Source of the DNA: Trinickia terrae
GTDB lineage: Bacteria > Pseudomonadota > Gammaproteobacteria > Burkholderiales > Burkholderiaceae
NCBI RefSeq assembly: GCF_005144415.1
Contig: NZ_SWJE01000018.1
Location: 52,949 to 116,948 of the forward strand
Reading direction: 5' to 3'
DNA: 64,000 nucleotides
Below the pieces are notes generated by a model. That model saw nothing but the letters and a program-made list of their open reading frames with translations, made no database searches and was not told the DNA's origin. Position numbers and translations under genes: made by a program. This document shows, piece after piece, positions 24,607 to 33,855 of the stretch; position 1 is the stretch's first letter; each line of letters opens with the position of its first letter.

Positions 24607-25026
24607 ATGGCGGAAAGCTTTCCTTTCAATCACACGGGCGTATTTACGATCGGCAAGCAGGGCCTGCCGGGCGGCCTCACGCTCAAGGCGGTTCTCTCGG
24701 TGCCGCAAAACAGCAGCGAAGTTAACGGCTACGGCCAGCTGACCCAGGCAACGCACCCGCCGCTGAATTGCAAATCCGCTTTTCATGGCTCCGTGCATTC
24801 ACTGGGCGTCGGCAGCGCCAAGCAGGTGTATGCCGTGCAAGGCACCGCGGTTCCGCCGCTGCTGGGCGCTCCGCACGTGACGGAACTGGTGATCCAACTG
24901 GACGGCATCTGGGGCAAGTCCGGCAAGGCCTCGTATACGTATGTCGTCGGTAGCGAATTCCACCGCGTAGAAGACCAGGAGGTCACCGTGCAGTGGCTCC
25001 TGCAAGAAGGCGAACGCGCAGCTTGA
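24607..25026 (+). CDS. probable DUF1842-family protein
   Basis: A 139-residue protein without signal peptide or membrane segment. The pattern GLTLKAVLSVPQNSSEVNGY, then LTQATHPPLNCKSAFHGSVH, matches my memory of the DUF1842 family, small beta-rich proteins of unknown function in Burkholderia and pseudomonads that are often encoded beside partner DUFs. No partner is present here. CAGGAG lies directly upstream of the ATG. The upstream ~250 bases are AT-rich, and a strong terminator follows the stop, so the gene is an independent transcription unit. Function unknown. Confidence 0.75.
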   Translation: MAESFPFNHTGVFTIGKQGLPGGLTLKAVLSVPQNSSEVNGYGQLTQATHPPLNCKSAFHGSVHSLGVGSAKQVYAVQGTAVPPLLGAPHVTELVIQLDGIWGKSGKASYTYVVGSEFHRVEDQEVTVQWLLQEGERAA

Positions 25027-25084
25027 GGTGCTTCCGTCTCCGTGACGCATCACTAGGCTGCCGCTAACAGGCACCCGGTATCCG

Positions 25085-25117
25085 AAACTCGCCCGACTTG
25101 ATCGGGCGAGTTTTTTT
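25085..25117 (+). terminator. rho-independent terminator
   Basis: A 12-bp perfect stem (AAACTCGCCCGA at 25085-25096 with its complement at 25102-25113), a five-base loop and a run of seven T at 25111-25117. It ends the transcript of the DUF1842-like gene and lies just before the convergent GNAT gene; the opposite strand also carries an A-rich flank, so it may act in both directions. Confidence 0.9.
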
Positions 25118-25135
25118 ATTGTCGACGCAAAAAGC

Positions 25136-25600
25136 TCAAAGCTCGAGCTTCATCCCTTCATGCGTCGCCACGAACCCCAGGCGTTCATAAAAACGTTTCG
25201 CGTTTTCGCGACGTTTATCCGTCGTCAATTGCACAAGGCCGCAACCTGCGGACCGCGCGATATCGATCGCATGTTCGAACAGGCGTTCGCCGATGCGCTG
25301 ACCGCGCCGCTCTCGCTTCACCCGGACGCCCTCGATCTGCGCCCGCGTCATGCCGAGCCGCGACAGCCCCGCGATCAGCGTCAGCTGCAAAAGCCCGACG
25401 ATCTCGTCGCCGTCCATGCATAGCAACACCCGGTTGCCCGGCTGCGCGGCGATGGCGCGCAGCGCCGTTTCGTAGCGCTTCATGTCGGCATCGTTCACGC
25501 TTTCGCGGCTCGCGCCGATGTCGTCGTCGGCAAGCAAGGCGGCGATCTCATGCAGGTCGTCGACAGTGGCGTCCCTGAATATCAGCACGTTGATTCTCAT
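25136..25600 (-). CDS. GNAT-family N-acetyltransferase
   Basis: A 154-residue acyl-CoA-dependent acetyltransferase. It shows FRDATVDDLHEIAALL at the N-terminus, the LLQLTLI strand, the acetyl-CoA pyrophosphate loop VKRERRGQRIGERLF (R/QxxGxG/A type), and the C-terminal NAKRFYERLGFVATH characteristic of GNAT enzymes. The start lies 18 bases after the stop of the amidotransferase gene on the same strand, so the two are probably co-transcribed. The acceptor substrate is unknown. Confidence 0.9.
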   Translation of the reverse strand: MRINVLIFRDATVDDLHEIAALLADDDIGASRESVNDADMKRYETALRAIAAQPGNRVLLCMDGDEIVGLLQLTLIAGLSRLGMTRAQIEGVRVKRERRGQRIGERLFEHAIDIARSAGCGLVQLTTDKRRENAKRFYERLGFVATHEGMKLEL

Positions 25601-25618
25601 TGTTCTGCAGATAGCCGC

Positions 25619-26446
25619 TCAATGCGGTGCGAACGGCCTCTGGTACACGGCCGCGCCGCGCACGACGATCGCCGTGCTCTCCGGCACCTCCTCCCACCAG
25701 CCCGGCAGGTCGACGAGCGGCTCGGACAGCACGAGATAAGCGTCCTCGCCGACCGCCTTGATGCGCTCGTCGTTGGGATAGAGCTCATGCAGGTGGCGAA
25801 ACGAAGTGCTGTGAAACAGCGACCTCGACTCGCGCTCGCTCGAATAGCGCACTGCAATGATCTGGTCGCCGTCGGTCGCGCAGACCGTCATGTTCAGCGG
25901 AAACCGCACGCCGTTGCGCCAGCCGACCTCCTCGATCGCCGCCGCCATGCGCTCCAGCGCGGGCACCGGCTCCTGTTCGAGCCCCATCGTCAACGCGAGA
26001 AAAAACATCACTTCGGAATCGGTCGAGCCCTCGATCGACGCGAACAGCTCGGGCTTGACCATCAGCATCAGCTCGCGCCGCACGTTGGGATAGTCGCGGA
26101 TCAGGCCGTTGTGGACGAAGAGCCAACGGCCGTGCCGAAACGGGTGGCAGTTGGTCTCCTGGGATGGCGTATCCGTCGCCGCGCGAATGTGCGCGACGAA
26201 CAACGGCGTGCGGATCGCGCGCGCCGCATCGCGCAGGTTCCGGTCGCTCCATGCCGGATGCGCGCAGCGGTAGCGGAACGGCAGATCCCCGAGGTGGCCG
26301 TACCAGCCTACCCCGAAGCCGTCGCCGTTGGTGGTCGTCGCGCCCATGCGCGAATGCAGGCTCTGGTCGATCAGCGAATGCTTCTCCCGGAACAGCACGG
26401 TTTCGAGCTGAAGCGGGTTTCCCGTGTAGGCAAGCCAGCGGCACAT
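25619..26446 (-). CDS. class II glutamine amidotransferase, YafJ-like
   Basis: A 275-residue protein starting MCRWLAYTGNP, so Cys2 becomes the N-terminal nucleophile after Met removal, the hallmark of class II (Ntn) glutaminase domains. Other family signatures are NGDGFGVGWYG near residue 40, HIRAAT near residue 88, and the HNGLIRDY strand near residue 120. It hydrolyses glutamine or a gamma-glutamyl compound; YafJ/DUG3-type members are linked to glutathione turnover, but no partner peptidase is adjacent. The start at 26446 is fixed by the need for Cys at position 2; the open frame runs further upstream. Confidence 0.88.
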   Translation of the reverse strand: MCRWLAYTGNPLQLETVLFREKHSLIDQSLHSRMGATTTNGDGFGVGWYGHLGDLPFRYRCAHPAWSDRNLRDAARAIRTPLFVAHIRAATDTPSQETNCHPFRHGRWLFVHNGLIRDYPNVRRELMLMVKPELFASIEGSTDSEVMFFLALTMGLEQEPVPALERMAAAIEEVGWRNGVRFPLNMTVCATDGDQIIAVRYSSERESRSLFHSTSFRHLHELYPNDERIKAVGEDAYLVLSEPLVDLPGWWEEVPESTAIVVRGAAVYQRPFAPH

Positions 26447-26527
26447 GATCGGACTCCGGTTGCGCGGATTCCGCGATTCTCGCGCATTTCCCGTTGCCCC
26501 GGGCCGCTGCGCGCCCACGTGTATCGG

Positions 26528-27200
26528 TCAGTCCAGCCTCGTGAAGCCGTCGGCGCTCCAGCGCTCGCTGCCGACGCCGTGATGGACGAAGAACAGCCCC
26601 TCCGGGTCGTGTTGCGAAGCGCGTCGACCAACGCTTGGCGCCGGTCGTCCTGCAGCAGGTTCGCGGGCAGCCACGCCGACTGATAGCCGTGCCAGACAGC
26701 CCCCGCGTCGGATTGGTCGCCCGTCCAGAACACGTTGTCCTTGGGCGCGCCCGGCCGGTCATCGGCGTGCATCAGGCCGAGCAAGCGCTTGACCGCTGTC
26801 GGCTCCCAGAATGTCCGGGCGGGCGTCGCCAGAAAACTCAGCGGCGAGGCGTCCACTTTGAAATCGTCCGGAGCCTGCGCGAGCGTGTCGAGAAACGGTT
26901 GCCAGATCGCCTTGGCCTGGGCGCGGCCGAATCCCTGGAACACCATCTGAACGTGGAGCGCGTTGTCGCGCTGCAAGCGGATTTGCTCGCCCCAATGCGG
27001 ATTGAGCAGATGCTTGGCGTAGAAGTCCATCGTCAGGCCGATCAGCCGGTGGAACGCGTCCTCCGAGGCTGCCTTGACCGAGAAGTTCACCGCGCCGAAG
27101 GTCTCCGGCAGCTCGTGAACGCGCAGCGTCAGCCGCGTGACCACGCCCAGGCTGCCCCCGCCGCCGCCCTTGAGCCCCCAAAACTCCGGGACGCACGCGC
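26528..27200 (-). pseudogene. remnant of FAD-linked oxidase (berberine-bridge type)
   Basis: The reading starts abruptly near 27200 with PEFWGLKGGGGGSLGVVTRL, which in complete enzymes follows about 200 residues of FAD-binding domain that are absent here. It then runs through HELPETFG to LLQDDRRQALVDAL near 26640. Directly afterwards, in another frame, DPEGLFFVHHGVGSERWSADG and the stop at 26528 form the typical C-terminus of the family. Roughly 90-100 residues that should lie between these blocks are missing. The gene is thus truncated at the 5' end and has an internal deletion with frame change. It cannot encode an active oxidase. Confidence 0.75.
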
Positions 27201-27345
27201 GAGCGCGGCGGCGGTGCGGCGGGCTTGAAGTATCGCCTTCACGCTCCCGGCGGATTGACGTCCTACGTTTGCATGCCTGGGCCGGCTACATGCCAATCCG
27301 AATGGGCACTGCCATCGCCAATCAATCGTCAAGGAGGTCACCGCC

Positions 27346-27900
27346 ATGTTGACAGTCAATTTTCTTGGATTTTCCGAGGACCAAAAGGGCCGGGAACAAA
27401 AGAACCATATTGCCGAAGCGCTCAAAATCGCCAGTACCTGGGCAGATAAAGTCAACACGGCCTATCTCAACTGGAATCTGAACGCAAACTCGGACGCGAA
27501 GTTCGCGGCATTGGCCGAGCAGTGGTTTGACCTGAAAAACGATCAGGGCCGCAGGAAAATCCTGGCCAGCATGGTCCGCCGAATGGCGGTCTATTTTCAA
27601 AGCGACCGCACACTGAACCTGCGCTATGGCGGGATATCCTCTGACGATCCGGACGATCTCGCTGAGACAGCGTTTCAATCCGGAGAGATAACGCTGTTCG
27701 CCCCGTTCTTCGACGCGGAGATGACGGGAACCGACAGTGCTCCAGGCACCCTGCTGCACGAACTCACCCATCAAATCCAGAACACGGAGGACTTTGCATA
27801 TGGGACCGACGATTCGATCGATCTTGCCCTCGATGAACCCTTCGACGCCGCGCGCAATGCCGATAACTTCGAGTACCTCTACGAGGGCTACTGCAGCTGA
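27346..27900 (+). CDS. M35-type (aspzincin) zinc metallopeptidase-like protein
   Basis: A 184-residue protein with the HExxH zinc motif HELTH (H138, E139, H142), then FAYGTDD and D173 in ARNADNFEYL, which together match the HExxH-D signature of M35 aspzincin peptidases (deuterolysin/Lys-specific type). There is no signal peptide or propeptide, unlike most secreted M35 enzymes. The N-terminal half is helical and unrecognised. AAGGAGG lies nine bases before the ATG, a very strong ribosome binding site. Composition is lower in GC than the flanks, and the gene sits between a decayed oxidase and the 3' end of bcsC, so acquisition is likely. Without a leader it may act in the cytoplasm or be exported by a specialised secretion system. 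Confidence 0.8.
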   Translation: MLTVNFLGFSEDQKGREQKNHIAEALKIASTWADKVNTAYLNWNLNANSDAKFAALAEQWFDLKNDQGRRKILASMVRRMAVYFQSDRTLNLRYGGISSDDPDDLAETAFQSGEITLFAPFFDAEMTGTDSAPGTLLHELTHQIQNTEDFAYGTDDSIDLALDEPFDAARNADNFEYLYEGYCS

Positions 27901-27943
27901 CTAGTCGACAGTAGGGCCTGGTGCGCCGCGGCCGGTGCACCGT

Positions 27944-30900
27944 TTAGTTCGCCTGCAGATAAGGCGACTGAAGCGGCGACGGCGGGAATGCCGGGATGCC
28001 GCCTTGCTTGTTGAACGCATACCGCACGTAGACGGCCGCCACCCACTCGCGATACTGGTACGCGTTGCCGAGCGACGCGGTCGCCCCGACGGTCAGCTGC
28101 GGCGCGACCTGATATTCGCCGGTCGCGGCGAGCGAGTAGGCGAAGCCGGTTTTGCTGAACGCCGGATAGACCGCCCCCGAATCCGGCGTGATCGCAGTCG
28201 CCTTGGCCTCGCTCTGGACTGTCGAACTGGTCGGGAAATACAACGCGCTCGCCTCGCGGAAATGCTGCATCCCGATCGAGCCCTTCAAGTCATAGGTAAA
28301 GAGCCCGTTCCTGCCCATCAGCTCGAGCGGGAAGTTCAGGATCACGTAGAGTTGCGGGCTGAAGTAGCCGCCCTGCCCGTACGTGAAGTACGACTCGTTC
28401 TTGCTATAGCCCATGACCGTCGTGTTCACGCCCGCGGTCAGCGTCTGATCCGAAGACTTCACGAGGCGCGTATAGAACCCGGCGCCGCCCTTGCCGCCCA
28501 TATTGTCCTGGACGTTGTCGCCCATGAGGAACTGGAACTGGCCGTTCACGTAAACACCGCTCGTGCCGTCGTCCCAGCCCAGATCGCCGCGCAGCGCGTT
28601 GTTTACCACGCCGCCCCATTTGTAGGTGTTGCCGAAGCCGTCGGTCACCCGCGCGCCCGCGTATGACACCAGGCTGTCCGTGACGGCCCGCCGCGATGCG
28701 CCGATCGAGTACGACGTCTGGTCCGTGAACGCGTTGCTGTATTGCACGCCGCCGACGACGTTCGTCTCGCGAAAGCCGACCGGCGTCGAGCCGATGTCGG
28801 CCTTCACGTAGCGGTTTTCATAGCCGACCGAGAGTCCCACGCCGGTCGCGTCCTGCGAGCCGGGCGCCGGCACGCTGCTGGATATCGCGCCGACGCCGTA
28901 GCGCGAGAGCGTATTCGTACTGGAGGCCGCCGTGCCCGCGTCGAGCGTGACCGGCGTCGCCCGCACGACGACCTGGCCGTCGCCCGCGTGGATGCGCCCT
29001 TCGATCGGGGTCTCGATGTCGGTCAGCGAGGACAGGCCGTCCTCGCCCGCGCGGTTGCGGATCAGCACGCCGGCCGAAACGGTGCTCGTCTGCTCGCGGT
29101 TGATCTGCGCCAGTTCCTCCTCCACGCTCAGTTGCTGGACCGCCGCGCCGGAAGGCGGCGCGTAGCCCGCGTTGGCGGCTTGCGCGGTCGTGGCTGCGGC
29201 CGCCGGCGCAAGTTGGGCGTAGGCGGCGTTGGTGTTCTGTGCAGGGTAAGGCGCGGGCGGCGTCGGCACGTAGCCCTGATACGGCTGCTGGTTCGGATAG
29301 GCCGGCTGATACGGCTGACGTGCGTATCCCTGCTGCGCGTAGGGCTGCGGCGTGTACGGCTGCTGCGGATAAGGCGCCTGCGCATAGCCTTGCTGCGGAT
29401 ACGGCGCCGCCTGCTGCGGGTACGCCTGCTGGCCGTAATAGCCCTGTTGCGGATAGGCAGGCTGGCCGTACCCCGGTTGGCCGTACCCCTGCTGCTGCGG
29501 ATACGGCTGTGCATAGCCGTTCTGCGCAGCCGCGGTCCGGGCCGTCTGCTTCGCGCCGTTGCGCGCCGTTTTCGAACTCTTGGCGCCCTTGGCAGCCGGC
29601 GCGCCGGCGTTCGCCGGTTGGCCGTACCCCTGCTGCGGCGCCGTCGGCCACGGCGTGTCGGCATAACCAGGCGCGGCTTGCGCATAGCCTGCCTGCCCAT
29701 ACGGCGCCGGCTGTCCGTAATTCGGCTGCGGCGCATACCCGGGCTGGGCGTAGCCGCCCTGTCCCGGATACGCCTGCCCCGGCGCCACGCCACTCGCCCC
29801 GGACTGCGAGGCCGCGTACGGATCGGCGCCATAGCCGCTCGCGTTCGGCGTCCCATCCGACGCGGACTGCGGCGCCAGCGGCGCATAGGAGTTGACAGGC
29901 GCGGCGGGCGCCGCCGGCGCGACATAAGGCGCCGGTACCACAGGGGGGGTATAGGCGGGCATGGTCTGGGTCGAATACGGTGAGAGTGCCGGGGCGCTCG
30001 CGCCGGCGGCATCGGCAGCGTTCTTGCCGGCAAACGGATTGGTGCCGGGCAGCGGAATCGGCCCCTTTTGCCGATACGGGAAGGTCCAGCCGGGCGGCAC
30101 GCCGCGCTGCGCGCCGTTTGCCGCGACGGCCGGCGCGTTCTGCGCGAGCAGCGAACGCCGCAGGTATTCCGCCGCGAGCGTGTTCTTGCCTTGCGCGCGG
30201 TACATGCGGCCGACGGCCGCCAGCGTCTGCGGATCGTTCGGCGTGAGCCGCAAGGCCGCGTTGGCGGCCGTCTCCGCGTAGCTGAAATCCTTCGCCGAGG
30301 CCGCCGCGCTCATCGCCGCGACCCACAGCCCGGCATCGCCGGGGCGCTGCGCGAGCGCCATCCGGTAGCAGGCGAGCGCGTTGTTGTCGTCGCCCGAGGC
30401 CGTGTAGAGACGCCCGAGCGCCGCTTGCAGGTCCGCGTTGTCGGGGCGCGCCGCGAGCCACGGCGCGATCACCTCGTAGGCGCTCGCGAGGTCGCCCGTC
30501 TGGCGGACGGCGTCGGCGCGGCGCACGACGATCGCGAGGTTGATCTTGTCGAAGTCGGTCCGCTGCTGGGCGTTCAGCCGCATGCCGGCGACGCGCTGCA
30601 TCACCGTGCCGAGCTCGGCGTCCTGCTGCGTGGCGAGCAGGAAACCGGCGTACTGGAGCAGCGCGCCCGCATCCGACGGATTCATCGCCAGCACGTTGCG
30701 CATCAGCGCGAGTCCGCGGTTCGCGTCGCCGCTCGCCACGTAGGCCGATGCGACCACGCCGGCCAGCTCCGGATCGTTGCCGGCGACCGGCTCGGCCGCC
30801 GCCACGAGCGCGTGGCCCTGCGCGGCCTGCCCCATGCGCGCGAGCGCCGTCGCCTGGTCCGCCTGCCGGTGCACCCAGAGGCGATGCTGGAGCGTCGTCA

Positions 30901-32647
30901 TCGCGGCCGTGCGCTTGTCGGCAGGGATCTTCTCGAGCTGGTCCAGGCCGTATTGCCAGTCCTGCATCTCCGAGGCGAGCAGCGCGCTCGCGTAGAGCGC
31001 GTCGGGCATGCCGGGATGCTTCGCGAGCAGGCCGTCCATGATGCTGCGCGCGTTCGCGAGCGCCCCCTGCTGCACGTAGATGCGCGCGAGATCGAGCCGC
31101 AGCCACGGGTCGTCGGGATTGTTGAGGAGCGCGTCCTCGAACGACGTGCGCGCCGTGCCGAGATCGCCGCGCGCCAGCGCCGCCTGCCCTTGCGCCGCTT
31201 CAGCCTGCCCGCGCAGCACGTTCGCGCCGCCCGCCTTCGCGCGCTCTTCGTCGGTCAGCTGATTGGCGAACGCGAGCGCTTCGTCGCCGCGCCCCTGGGC
31301 GGCGAGCGCGCCGACCAGGCCGCGGATCGCATCGGGGTTGCCGGACTGGCGGCGCAGCACCATCCGGTACGCGGCCTCGGCGCCGCGCGCGTCGCCGGTG
31401 GCGAGCAGCATGTCGCCGAGCAGCGATTGCGCCGTGACGTCGCTCGGGTTCACGGCGATCGCGCGCTCGAAGAGCGTCTTCGCCTGCGCGGTGTCGCCGT
31501 TGCTGCGGGCGCCGATCGCCTCGCTCGTGTAGGCCCAGTAGGTCGCGCTCGTGAGCGCGTCGCGCCAGCGCGCGGGGTTGCCCGCCTGCGAGGCGCGCTG
31601 CAGATAGTCCCGCGCCTGCGTGAATTTCTCCTGCTTCAGCAGCACGACGCCCATGCCGCCGAGCGCGTCCGCGTCGTTCGGCGAGCTCTCGAGCACCGAC
31701 GCGAACCTGGCGCGCGCCGTGTTCAGGTCGCCCTTGCCGAGCGCGGTGAAGCCTTCGCCGATCGTGCGCCCGCGAGCGTCGGCCGTCGCCGTCAGGCCGG
31801 CGCGCTCGCGCGCGGCCTTGTCCTGCGAGGTCAGCGCGTCGAAGCGCGCCTTGATCGCCGGATCGTTCGGCACGGCGGCGAGATAGGCCTGGTAGAGCGG
31901 TGTGTCGGCGTCCCGCGCGCCGAGCCACAGGAGCGCCTGCCGCCAGCTCGACTGCGCCGCGCTGCCGACGGTCGCATCCCTCGAAAGCTGCGCGAGCAGC
32001 GCGATCCCCTGGCGTCGGTCGGATTCGCGATACGTGAGGTGCTGCGCATACGCGAGCTGATAGCGCGGATCTTCCGGGTGCGCTTTCGCAAGCGCTTCGA
32101 GCCCCTGGCGCGCCTCGTCCCAGCCTTGCGGCGTCGAGCCGAGCGCCTGGTAGTACTCCATTTGCAGCTGGGGCGACGCGGGCTTGCCGCTCATCGCCTG
32201 CTTGTACTCCTGCACCGCCGACGCCGCCTGCCCGGACTGCTGGAGCCGGCGCGCGTCGTTGATCTCCTGGTTGCGCACGCTCGTCTCGCCGAGGCGCGCG
32301 GCGAGGTCGTCGACGCCCGGATAGTCGGGCTCGGCCTGCCGCAGGCGCGCGAGATACTGCTGCGCGCCGCTGCCGTCCTTCTGGTCGGCAAGCAGCATGC
32401 CCATGCCGAACAAGGCGTCGGGCTGCCTGGGGTCGATGCGCAGCACCTTCAGCCAGGCCTGCTGCGCCAGGTCGCCGCGCCGGTGCGCCTGCCAGTACTT
32501 GCCTTGCTGGACGAGCACGTTGAGCGGCGTGTCGCCCGAGGGGACGGCGCTGGCGGAGGGATCGGCGGCGTGGACGGCGCCCGACGCGGCGAGGGCCGCG
32601 AGTGCGGCAGCGGCTCTCAGAATGCGCGGGCGGTGGCGGATTGGCAT
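27944..32647 (-). CDS. bcsC: cellulose synthase outer-membrane/periplasmic subunit BcsC
   Basis: A 1567-residue protein with signal peptide ([20 protein letters not shown]), about 800 residues of TPR repeats in the periplasm, and a C-terminal BcsC-type beta-barrel from about residue 1180 that exports cellulose across the outer membrane. Between them lies an unusual ~300-residue linker (residues ~850-1170) whose core is almost only Pro, Gln, Tyr, Gly and Ala (repeats such as [20 protein letters not shown]). The ATG at 32647 overlaps the end of bcsZ by 31 bases and puts the signal peptide first; the frame is open further upstream but that part is antisense-like. Last gene of the bcs operon. Confidence 0.93.
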   Translation of the reverse strand: MPIRHRPRILRAAAALAALAASGAVHAADPSASAVPSGDTPLNVLVQQGKYWQAHRRGDLAQQAWLKVLRIDPRQPDALFGMGMLLADQKDGSGAQQYLARLRQAEPDYPGVDDLAARLGETSVRNQEINDARRLQQSGQAASAVQEYKQAMSGKPASPQLQMEYYQALGSTPQGWDEARQGLEALAKAHPEDPRYQLAYAQHLTYRESDRRQGIALLAQLSRDATVGSAAQSSWRQALLWLGARDADTPLYQAYLAAVPNDPAIKARFDALTSQDKAARERAGLTATADARGRTIGEGFTALGKGDLNTARARFASVLESSPNDADALGGMGVVLLKQEKFTQARDYLQRASQAGNPARWRDALTSATYWAYTSEAIGARSNGDTAQAKTLFERAIAVNPSDVTAQSLLGDMLLATGDARGAEAAYRMVLRRQSGNPDAIRGLVGALAAQGRGDEALAFANQLTDEERAKAGGANVLRGQAEAAQGQAALARGDLGTARTSFEDALLNNPDDPWLRLDLARIYVQQGALANARSIMDGLLAKHPGMPDALYASALLASEMQDWQYGLDQLEKIPADKRTAAMTTLQHRLWVHRQADQATALARMGQAAQGHALVAAAEPVAGNDPELAGVVASAYVASGDANRGLALMRNVLAMNPSDAGALLQYAGFLLATQQDAELGTVMQRVAGMRLNAQQRTDFDKINLAIVVRRADAVRQTGDLASAYEVIAPWLAARPDNADLQAALGRLYTASGDDNNALACYRMALAQRPGDAGLWVAAMSAAASAKDFSYAETAANAALRLTPNDPQTLAAVGRMYRAQGKNTLAAEYLRRSLLAQNAPAVAANGAQRGVPPGWTFPYRQKGPIPLPGTNPFAGKNAADAAGASAPALSPYSTQTMPAYTPPVVPAPYVAPAAPAAPVNSYAPLAPQSASDGTPNASGYGADPYAASQSGASGVAPGQAYPGQGGYAQPGYAPQPNYGQPAPYGQAGYAQAAPGYADTPWPTAPQQGYGQPANAGAPAAKGAKSSKTARNGAKQTARTAAAQNGYAQPYPQQQGYGQPGYGQPAYPQQGYYGQQAYPQQAAPYPQQGYAQAPYPQQPYTPQPYAQQGYARQPYQPAYPNQQPYQGYVPTPPAPYPAQNTNAAYAQLAPAAAATTAQAANAGYAPPSGAAVQQLSVEEELAQINREQTSTVSAGVLIRNRAGEDGLSSLTDIETPIEGRIHAGDGQVVVRATPVTLDAGTAASSTNTLSRYGVGAISSSVPAPGSQDATGVGLSVGYENRYVKADIGSTPVGFRETNVVGGVQYSNAFTDQTSYSIGASRRAVTDSLVSYAGARVTDGFGNTYKWGGVVNNALRGDLGWDDGTSGVYVNGQFQFLMGDNVQDNMGGKGGAGFYTRLVKSSDQTLTAGVNTTVMGYSKNESYFTYGQGGYFSPQLYVILNFPLELMGRNGLFTYDLKGSIGMQHFREASALYFPTSSTVQSEAKATAITPDSGAVYPAFSKTGFAYSLAATGEYQVAPQLTVGATASLGNAYQYREWVAAVYVRYAFNKQGGIPAFPPSPLQSPYLQAN

Positions 32648-33855
32648 GTGGTCTCCCAGCGCGGCATGAGGCGGCCCGCTTCGTCGAAGCGGTAGCGGCC
32701 CTCGGCGGCGCCCGTGCCGAACAGCGTCAGCACTTGATCGTAATAAGCGGGTTGATGGTTCGGTTGCGGTGCTTGCCCGTTGGCGGCGGGCGCCGGCGAA
32801 TTCCAGAACGACGCCAGGTGCGCCTGCGCGAGCCCAGCTGCGCGGGCGTCGCCGAGCGCGTTGAAGTACGGCAGCAGCGCACCCCAGAAGCCGAGCGGGG
32901 CCTCGCCCTTCACGGCGCCGCTCGTCGTCGCGACGTGCTCGGGCGGCACGCCGGTCGCCGCGATCTGCTCGCGCATTCCGCCTAGCGACGCGAGCCACGG
33001 CTTGGCAAGCGGATCGCCCGGCGCGGCGAGGCCGGCCCACAGGTAGACGCGGATCGCGTCATAGCTGCCGAGGTCGCCCTTCACCGGATCGACGATGAAC
33101 TGGCCGCCGACGTTGACCCGGTAGGCGGCCCAATCGGGCGCAAAGCCGCGCGGCGCGGTGGTCTTGACGAGCGTGAAGGCGTTCTCGGCGAGCCTGGCCC
33201 ACGGGCCTGACGGCATCTGCGCCGCCAGCGCGCGCAACAGCGGCAATGGCAGATAGCTCGGGTTCACACGGGTCACGCCGCCGTTCTGGAACCCCTGCTT
33301 GCCGGGCAGCAGCATCGGCCCGAGGCCGTTCAGGTCGGCGACTTCCTGCTGCGCGATCTGCGTCGCGAGCGCATAGGCGAGCTTCGTATAGGCCGGCTCG
33401 CGCCACAGACGCCCGGCTTCGAACAGGTCGTAGGCGATCCAGAGATCGGCGTCCGAAGCGGAGTTGGGGTCGAGCACGCCGTACGAGCCGTCGGGCTTTT
33501 TGCCCCATTGCCAGGCGGGCAGCGTGACGCTGGCGGCATCGAAGCGCCCTGCCGACAGGTTGGCGCGCGTCCATTGCAGCAGCTTGTCGAAGGTCGCGCG
33601 ATCGTTGGCGACGAGCGCGAAGAACATGGCGTACGACTGCCCCTCCGAGGTCGTCTGCTGCACAGGCACCGAGAAATCGACGACGCGGCCGTCGGCCTGG
33701 ACGAGCTTCGATACGAACTCGCGATAAACCGGCCAATCGCCGCACGGGGCGGCGCCGGAAGCGAACGCCGGCGCCGCCAGCGATACGGCGGCGCCCAAGG
33801 CCGCGGCGGCAAACCGGGACGGCTTACGGCGCGAACGCGGGGGCTTGGTCGTCAT
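32617..33855 (-). CDS. bcsZ: endo-1,4-beta-glucanase BcsZ, GH8
   Basis: A 412-residue periplasmic family 8 glycoside hydrolase. Signal peptide with [16 protein letters not shown]. Family motifs: [18 protein letters not shown] with the catalytic Glu, then [27 protein letters not shown] split over residues 115-140, and [12 protein letters not shown] with a second conserved Asp. It trims glucan chains during cellulose secretion and is required for normal output in known systems. Its ATG directly abuts the bcsB stop, and its 3' end overlaps the bcsC start. Confidence 0.94.
   Translation of the reverse strand: MTTKPPRSRRKPSRFAAAALGAAVSLAAPAFASGAAPCGDWPVYREFVSKLVQADGRVVDFSVPVQQTTSEGQSYAMFFALVANDRATFDKLLQWTRANLSAGRFDAASVTLPAWQWGKKPDGSYGVLDPNSASDADLWIAYDLFEAGRLWREPAYTKLAYALATQIAQQEVADLNGLGPMLLPGKQGFQNGGVTRVNPSYLPLPLLRALAAQMPSGPWARLAENAFTLVKTTAPRGFAPDWAAYRVNVGGQFIVDPVKGDLGSYDAIRVYLWAGLAAPGDPLAKPWLASLGGMREQIAATGVPPEHVATTSGAVKGEAPLGFWGALLPYFNALGDARAAGLAQAHLASFWNSPAPAANGQAPQPNHQPAYYDQVLTLFGTGAAEGRYRFDEAGRLMPRWETTCQSATARAF

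Noticed and set aside
24557..24742. A 61-codon frame beginning just before the DUF1842-like gene
   Set aside because: It overlaps the well-supported gene for most of its length, is Arg/Ser-rich, and has an unsuitable ribosome binding site spacing.
29100..29900. Tandem-like YGQP/PQQ codon repeats as a CRISPR or satellite array
   Set aside because: The repeats are irregular, in frame with bcsC, and follow amino-acid composition rather than fixed DNA units.
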